Assembly (NCBI GenBank): GCA_902794055.1
Contig: CADBGC010000005.1
Span: 1-34,797 of the forward strand
Origin: an uncultured Eubacteriales bacterium
Lineage (GTDB): Bacteria; Bacillota; Clostridia; Christensenellales; CAG-138
Direction: 5' to 3'
DNA length: 34,797 nucleotides
In this document: positions 30,430-34,797 of the stretch, one piece after another
Layout: each line of letters opens with the position of its first letter
How positions within the stretch are numbered: position 1 is the first letter of the stretch
Made by a program: the position numbers and the translations under genes
Notes under the pieces: generated by a model
The model's database searches: none
The model's input: the letters and a program-made list of their open reading frames with translations, nothing else
Told to the model about the DNA's origin: nothing

Positions 30430-30882
30430 TCAGCTTTGCTGCGTCACGGCCGCCCGCTCCTCCCGTTCGATAAGCTTCATGTACGCGAAAACGAGCGCGA
30501 GCGAAAGCACGGCCGCAGCGGCGGTGAATATCATCAGCGCGGCGAAGCTTGTTTCATGGGTATTGCCGATCTGCTCCCACCTGATAACGCCGACGAGCTT
30601 CAGAACGATAAACGAAAGCGCCTCCGAAACCACGAGTATTACGGGAAACGCGATCAGCACCTGCTTTGAGATAAGGCGGTTTTCCCTTTTCACAAGCGCC
30701 AGCACACACTCAAGCACCGAAAGCGCCGCCACGAAACCGACGGCCAAACGGACAAAAACCTTCGTTACAAGACTTTGTCCGAAGAAATACACGCCCAAAT
30801 GATGCGCCATAAAAAAGGCGATCGCTATGGCGGCAAGCTCGATGCCAAGAAGGCAGAGGATTGTGCTAAAAGCTCTTTTCAT
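30430..30882 (-). CDS. Four-segment membrane protein of unknown function
   Basis: 150 residues. Hydrophobic segments at AFSTILCLLGIELAAIAIAF, FVRLAVGFVAALSVLECVLA, VLIAFPVILVVSEALSFIVL and AALMIFTAAAAVLSLALVFA; ends with charged REERAAVTQQS. No family recognised. ATG 30882 is preferred; upstream in-frame ATGs at 30909 and 30924 lack ribosome sites, though the site ahead of 30882 is weak too. It has its own terminator at 30359-30396 and stands alone between the exonuclease gene and the repeat region. Confidence 0.6.
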   Translation of the reverse strand: MKRAFSTILCLLGIELAAIAIAFFMAHHLGVYFFGQSLVTKVFVRLAVGFVAALSVLECVLALVKRENRLISKQVLIAFPVILVVSEALSFIVLKLVGVIRWEQIGNTHETSFAALMIFTAAAAVLSLALVFAYMKLIEREERAAVTQQS

Positions 30883-31039
30883 TTCGAATATCTTCTTTCT
30901 TGTGTGCATCTGCTTGTATTGCACAATGGTATTTTAACATAAAGCGTCCGCGTTGTCAACGCGCATCGATATATATATATATATTCGGAGTGCTGACAAA
31001 TGAAAAAACGAGACACATCGCTCCAAAGAAGGCTTATGC

Positions 31040-31112
31040 TTGGTGAAGCCTCGACATAAGCCTTCTCCTTTGAGGAGAAGGGGGGCTGCTCGCGGTGGAT
31101 GAGGTGGACATC
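31040..31112 (+). repeat. Dispersed palindromic repeat, copy B
   Basis: AAGCCTTCTCCTTTGAGGAG, then GTGGATGAGGTGGA: the reverse complement of the second and third elements of copies A and C. The stem CCTTCTCC/GGAGAAGG is intact. Confidence 0.6.
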
Positions 31113-31189
31113 TCACGAACGCCGCGCACGGCGTTCTATCCTGCTTCTTCCTGCTGAAAAAGCAATAAATTTTGGGTTTTTATATAAGC

Positions 31190-31290
31190 AGTTCAAATCC
31201 CTTTCGGGATTTGTGCATCAAGCCACCTCATCCGTCATCTCGCTGAAGCGCGATGCCACCTTCCCCTCGCAGGGGAAGGCTTGCGCTTCG
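31190..31290 (-). repeat. Dispersed palindromic repeat, copy C
   Basis: CAAATCCCTTTCGGGATTTG, CCACCTCATCCGTC and CCTTCCCCTCGCAGGGGAAG in the same order as copy A. It faces copy B, 80 bases away, giving a back-to-back pair. Confidence 0.65.
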
Positions 31291-31404
31291 CGCCGCAGGC
31301 TCCGGCTTTGTCATCAGTCTATGAAGCTGTATTTGTATATTTTTTGCGTTTTAATTATACTCAATACATTGACTCCTTTGGTGCAAAACAGAGCGTTTAT
31401 GAAA

Positions 31405-31437
31405 GCGGGCGAACGGTTTTTCCTTCCGTTCGCCCGC
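31405..31437 (-). terminator. Terminator of pgcA
   Basis: A perfect 12-bp stem, GCGGGCGAACGG with CCGTTCGCCCGC, around a 9-base loop, 24 bases after the pgcA stop on the minus strand; the following bases are TTTCATAAA. Confidence 0.75.
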
Positions 31438-31460
31438 ACTTAATTCATTTATAAAAGCGC

Positions 31461-33206
31461 TTACATCCCAAGCAGCTTTCCCATCAGCCTATCCACGCCC
31501 GCCTCGAGCTTCGCCATGCGCTCCTCGGCCATCTTTTCGCCATGCGCAAATGCGCTCATATAGACCTTGAGCTTGGGCTCGGTGCCGCTCGGGCGCACGA
31601 TCAGCCAGCCGTTGTTCGGCAGAAGGTAGCGCAGCATATTGGCTCTGGGCAGGTCGATCTTCGTGTTCAGCCCGCAGCCGCAGTTCACGCGAACGCCCGT
31701 GGAATAATCCTCGCGGATAAGCACGTTTATCTCGTCGCCTATGACCTCGGGCGGATCGCTCTTCAGGGAGCTCATCGCCGAAGCAATGCGCTCGAGGCCC
31801 TCCTTGCCCTTGAGCGTGTAGGACTTGGTTTTTTCAATGTAATGGCCGTATTTTTCGTAAATTTCATTCAGCACCTCGATAAGGCTTTTGCCGCGCGAGG
31901 CGTAGACTATCGCCGCTTCGCAAACGAGCATCGCCGCGAGCACCGCGTCCTTATCGTGCGCAAAGCCGCCCGCGAGGAAGCCGTAGCTCTCCTCGAAGCC
32001 GAAGATGAATTTGCCGCCGGAGTAGTTCTCCGCAAAGTCGATCTGCTCGGCGATAAAGCGGAAGCCCGTCAAAACGTGCCTCATATCCACGCCGAAATCG
32101 TAGCATATCGCATCCGCAAGCGAGGTTGATACCACGGATTTCACAACGAAGCCGTCGTAGGGCAGCTTCTCCTTCTCGTTCAGCTCGGAAAGAATGTAGT
32201 AGATAAGCAGGCAGCCGATCTGGTTGCCCGTCAGCACGCGGTATTCCCCGCCCTTTTCGCGCACGGCAACGCCGAGACGGTCGGAATCCGGATCGGTGGC
32301 GAAAAGCAGATTCGCGTTCACCCTATTGCCGAGCTCCATCGCAAGCTTAAAGGCGTTCGGGTCCTCGGGATTGGGCGCCTTGACGGTCGGAAAATCGCCG
32401 TTGGGCTGCTCCTGCTCGGGAACGACGTGCAGATTCTTAACGCCGATGCGCTCGAGTATCTCCGTAACGGGCACGAGTCCGCTGCCGTGAAGGGGCGAAT
32501 AAACGATGCCGCCCTCCATCTTCGCCGCCATCTCGCGCACGATACCCGGGTTTATCATAACGCTCATGGTTTTTTGATAGTAAACTTCGTCTATCTCCTC
32601 GCCGATAAGCTCGATAAGCCCCTGCTTCTTCGCATCTTCAAGCTCCATTATCTCGGTGTCGAAATAGCCGAAGCTCCTTATGCTTTCAAGTATCTCCTTG
32701 GCGCGCGCGGGGCCGATCTGCCCGCCGTGGCTCCAATAGACCTTATAGCCGTTGTACTCGGGCGGATTGTGGCTCGCCGTGATAACAACGCCCGCCGCAC
32801 AGCCGAGATGGCGCACGGTGAAGGAAAGCTGGGGAACGCTGTGCAGAGTTGAATAAAGGTAGACCTTGATGCCGTAAGCCGCGAGCGTTCGAGCGGTGAT
32901 CTCGGCAAAGCGATCGGACCTTCGGCGCGAATCGTATGCTATTGCAACGCCCTTTTCCGCAGCGCCCGCAATCTTTTTAAGGCAGGCCGCAAGACCCGCG
33001 CTCGCACGGCGAACAACGTAGTCATTCATGCGGTTCGTGCCCATGCCTATAACGCCGCGCAGTCCCGCGGTGCCGAAATCAAGCTCGGTATAGAAGCGAT
33101 CCTCGATCTGCTTTTCATCGCTCTGCACGGCGATAAGCTCGTTTTTCTCGCTTTCACTCAGCGAAGGCTCGCTCAGCCATTTTGAATATTCATCGCGGTA
33201 ACCCAT
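31461..33206 (-). CDS. pgcA: Phosphoglucomutase / phosphomannomutase
   Basis: 581 residues, alpha-D-phosphohexomutase superfamily, of the longer Gram-positive PgcA type. Motifs: LDFGTAGLRGVIGMGTNRMN near residue 55; phosphoserine loop VVITASHNPPEYNGYKV; metal loop ATDPDSDRLGV; sugar loop GFEESYGF; phosphate loop RPSGTEPKLKVY. It converts glucose-1-phosphate and glucose-6-phosphate, linking glycogen turnover and UDP-glucose supply to glycolysis. ATG 33206 has GGAGG 7 bases upstream; the frame extends to 33245 without another good site. A perfect terminator follows. Its neighbour upstream is an exopolysaccharide kinase, which may need its sugar-phosphate product. Confidence 0.96.
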   Translation of the reverse strand: MGYRDEYSKWLSEPSLSESEKNELIAVQSDEKQIEDRFYTELDFGTAGLRGVIGMGTNRMNDYVVRRASAGLAACLKKIAGAAEKGVAIAYDSRRRSDRFAEITARTLAAYGIKVYLYSTLHSVPQLSFTVRHLGCAAGVVITASHNPPEYNGYKVYWSHGGQIGPARAKEILESIRSFGYFDTEIMELEDAKKQGLIELIGEEIDEVYYQKTMSVMINPGIVREMAAKMEGGIVYSPLHGSGLVPVTEILERIGVKNLHVVPEQEQPNGDFPTVKAPNPEDPNAFKLAMELGNRVNANLLFATDPDSDRLGVAVREKGGEYRVLTGNQIGCLLIYYILSELNEKEKLPYDGFVVKSVVSTSLADAICYDFGVDMRHVLTGFRFIAEQIDFAENYSGGKFIFGFEESYGFLAGGFAHDKDAVLAAMLVCEAAIVYASRGKSLIEVLNEIYEKYGHYIEKTKSYTLKGKEGLERIASAMSSLKSDPPEVIGDEINVLIREDYSTGVRVNCGCGLNTKIDLPRANMLRYLLPNNGWLIVRPSGTEPKLKVYMSAFAHGEKMAEERMAKLEAGVDRLMGKLLGM

Positions 33207-33255
33207 AAATTTTCCTCCCGATCCTGCCCTTTTCCTGTTCATCAATGATTATTAT

Positions 33256-33310
33256 AGGGCATATCCCGCCGCAGTATGAGCCGCTGCGCCATTTTCACGG
33301 AATATGCCCT
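33256..33310 (-). terminator. Inverted repeat after the tyrosine kinase gene
   Basis: AGGGCATAT and ATATGCCCT pair perfectly around a 37-base loop immediately after the kinase stop codon, with ATAATAATC following on the minus strand. Probable terminator. Confidence 0.5.
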
Positions 33311-33317
33311 CCATTAT

Positions 33318-34797
33318 TTACTGTTTGCCGTTTGCGGATGACTGCTCCGCAGCCGTGCTTTCTTCCGAAGTCTTGCCGTAATCGCCGTAGGAGCCGTACT
33401 TGCCGTACTTGCCATAGCCGCCGTACTTGCCATAGCTGCCATAGCCGCCGTACTTGCCGTACCTGCCGTAGCCGCCGTACTTGCCGTACTTGCCATAGCC
33501 GCCGTACTTGCCGTATTTGCCATAGCCGCTGTGCTTGCTGCGTCCGCCGTAGGAGCCGTATCTGCCATAGCTGCCGTATGCGGAATGCTTGGACTTCTTG
33601 GAATAGCTCTGACCCGTCTCCGAAGCGCCGGCATTATTCAGAACGTAGCCGATGAATCGCTTGCCGGTGCTCGCAAGATTGCTTATACCCGCATTGAGCG
33701 CGCTCTTGGTGGTATAATCCTGACAGATTACGTAAACTATCGCAGCGGAATAGCCGGCGATGATCTGAACGTCCGCAAGGATCGAGCTGGGCGGGGAGTC
33801 GATGATAACGAAATCCGCCATCTCGCGAAGCTTCTGGATGAGCTCCGCAAATCGCTTGGTGCGCAGCATCTCGGGCGTGTTATAGTTCTTGGATGAGCCG
33901 CAAATCGCGAAGAAGTTGGTATCCACCTGGCCGATGATCTCGTCCGCCTCAGCCTCGCCCTTGAGATAATCAACGAGGTATTTTTCGCCGGTTCCGTTGA
34001 GTTCCTTTACCGTGGAGGGCTTTCTTATATCGGAATCGAGGAATACCACCTTCTTGCCGATGCCCGCAAGCGCGAACGCCGTGTTGAGAGCAACGGTGGA
34101 TTTACCCTCGCCGGGAACAGAGCCCGCAAAGAGGATTACCTTGTCGCCGTTTTCGACCGCGGATTTCTCCACGCGCTTTCTTATGAGCGTAACGGAATCC
34201 GCAAAGTCCTTCGAGGTGTTCTCGTTGTCTATCGTAACGAGGTTGTTGTCCGCAGTTCTGTTGAACGTCGTGTCGAAGGGAAGGGTTCCGATGCAGCGCA
34301 GGTTCAGCATGCTTCTGATCTCATCCACACTGCCCACGGTACGCTTGAGGAAGGTAACGAGTATCGCAAGGATCAGGCCTGCAACCAATCCGATAGCAGC
34401 AGCCGTTGCGATCAGGCTCTTGTAGTTGACGGGGTTGTATGCATAGGACGAAACCGCGGGCTCGCTCAAAAGCACCATTCGAGTGCTGCCGATAACGAGG
34501 CTTGCCGCATGCGGATACTTATCGATCGCGGCTTCAATAACCTTCAGCGCGTTTTCCGGTTTCGATGAGGTTGCCGTCAGCACGAACAGCGAGGTGTTGT
34601 TTGATACGCTTGCCGTTAGCGAAGCGGGCAGCGACTTAACGCCGAGCTCCTCGCAGATCATGTTTCTGAGCAATTCGCTGTTGAGAATGTACGGAAGTAT
34701 TCTCGAATAGCGCTGCGCGACAGAGATGGAGAAAGTTGGCGCATCCGCCGAGCTCACGTTCAGCGCCGAAATGTTGAACACCGCCTGCGCCCTGTAC
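33318..34797 (-). CDS. Wzc-like tyrosine autokinase (polysaccharide chain-length/export), 5' partial
   Basis: The frame is open to the window edge, so the N-terminus is missing; about 490 residues are visible. First comes the extracytoplasmic Wzz part (VFNISALNVSSADAPT), then a membrane segment (IATAAAIGLVAGLILAILVT). The BY-kinase domain follows: Walker A GSVPGEGKST, Walker A' VVFLDSDIRKP, Walker B FVIIDSPPSS. The C-terminus is a tyrosine-rich tail of about 75 residues made of GYGKYGKYG-type units with about 21 Tyr, the autophosphorylation cluster. In most Firmicutes the Wzz and kinase parts are separate proteins; here they are fused as in proteobacterial Wzc. It regulates capsule or exopolysaccharide assembly through the phosphorylated tail. 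A partner phosphatase and flippase would lie beyond the window. Confidence 0.93.
   Translation of the reverse strand, partial: YRAQAVFNISALNVSSADAPTFSISVAQRYSRILPYILNSELLRNMICEELGVKSLPASLTASVSNNTSLFVLTATSSKPENALKVIEAAIDKYPHAASLVIGSTRMVLLSEPAVSSYAYNPVNYKSLIATAAAIGLVAGLILAILVTFLKRTVGSVDEIRSMLNLRCIGTLPFDTTFNRTADNNLVTIDNENTSKDFADSVTLIRKRVEKSAVENGDKVILFAGSVPGEGKSTVALNTAFALAGIGKKVVFLDSDIRKPSTVKELNGTGEKYLVDYLKGEAEADEIIGQVDTNFFAICGSSKNYNTPEMLRTKRFAELIQKLREMADFVIIDSPPSSILADVQIIAGYSAAIVYVICQDYTTKSALNAGISNLASTGKRFIGYVLNNAGASETGQSYSKKSKHSAYGSYGRYGSYGGRSKHSGYGKYGKYGGYGKYGKYGGYGRYGKYGGYGSYGKYGGYGKYGKYGSYGDYGKTSEESTAAEQSSANGKQ
33378..33595 (-). repeat. Gly-Tyr-Lys repeat tract in the kinase tail
   Basis: About 220 bases of imperfect 9- and 18-base repeats (the plus strand reads as gccgtaNttgccNta) encoding GYGKYGKYGG-type units. 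Tyr codons are almost all TAC or TAT in register every third residue. Confidence 0.85.

Larger units (their letters stand above)
30883..31460. other. 578-base intergenic region made mainly of repeats
   Basis: Holds a run of AT dinucleotides (about 30968-30984), two inverted copies of the dispersed palindromic repeat (31040-31112 and 31190-31290) and the pgcA terminator. No coding frame of quality is seen. Confidence 0.7.

Noticed and set aside
30969..30984. AT dinucleotide run
   Set aside because: Simple low-complexity sequence in an intergenic region; no support for function.

Overview
The window looks like a chromosome segment of an anaerobic Clostridia-type Firmicute, probably an uncultured gut lineage. 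Evidence: the rpmH-rnpA-yidD-yidC-jag-mnmE block in Gram-positive order, a two-iron superoxide reductase, FAD-dependent thymidylate synthase, AGGAGG ribosome sites, and fragments of an integrative element of the type common in gut Clostridia. Most genes are GC-rich; two stretches (about 230-2640 and 8000-11300) are visibly AT-richer and look acquired.

Layout. 1-2640: remnant of an integrative conjugative element (PcfB/DUF3801 remnant, DUF6017 replication-type protein, small Cys-rich protein, HTH protein), bounded on the left by a truncated VanZ-like gene and on the right by a von Willebrand A surface protein that seems to lose its C-terminus at the border. 5300-8002: oxidative-stress group: superoxide reductase, Bcp peroxiredoxin and a fusion of an AlkD-like alkylation-repair domain to a MutT/Nudix domain. 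8016-11293: a compact secreted-peptide locus made of an XRE repressor, a divergent promoter with three copies of an operator word, two paralogous double-glycine peptides, and a C39-peptidase ABC transporter. 11499-16222: rpmH, rnpA, yidD, yidC, jag/khpB, mnmE. 16300-20876: glycogen branching enzyme, ferredoxin-like protein, methyltransferase, P-loop protein, XRE regulator. 20992-23139 (minus): dCMP deaminase, thyX, a CarboxypepD-reg-like protein and a GNAT acetyltransferase. 23263-24507: a strong promoter, a structured leader with terminator, and a DUF4234 membrane protein. 24663-30882 (minus): membrane protein, exonuclease III-type AP endonuclease, dapF, dusB, glycogen phosphorylase and a small unknown. 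31461-34797 (minus): phosphoglucomutase and a Wzc-like tyrosine autokinase with a long Gly-Tyr tail, cut by the window edge. glgB, glgP and pgcA together form a glycogen build/mobilise set.

Most interesting: the two peptides at 8549-8716 and 8760-8924. After a 15-residue double-glycine leader both carry an exact C-x2-C-x12-H-x4-H pattern with YKCxxCGK and HQR words, like a eukaryotic Krueppel-type C2H2 zinc finger, and end in YGYNFWWV. The 10 residues between the Cys and His blocks share no identity but keep the same length. The partner transporter has a His/Asp/Glu-rich metal-binding-like insert (residues 204-224). I infer a secreted zinc-finger microprotein (metal-binding bacteriocin, signal or metallophore) with a matched exporter; I know of no described family of this kind, but could not search.
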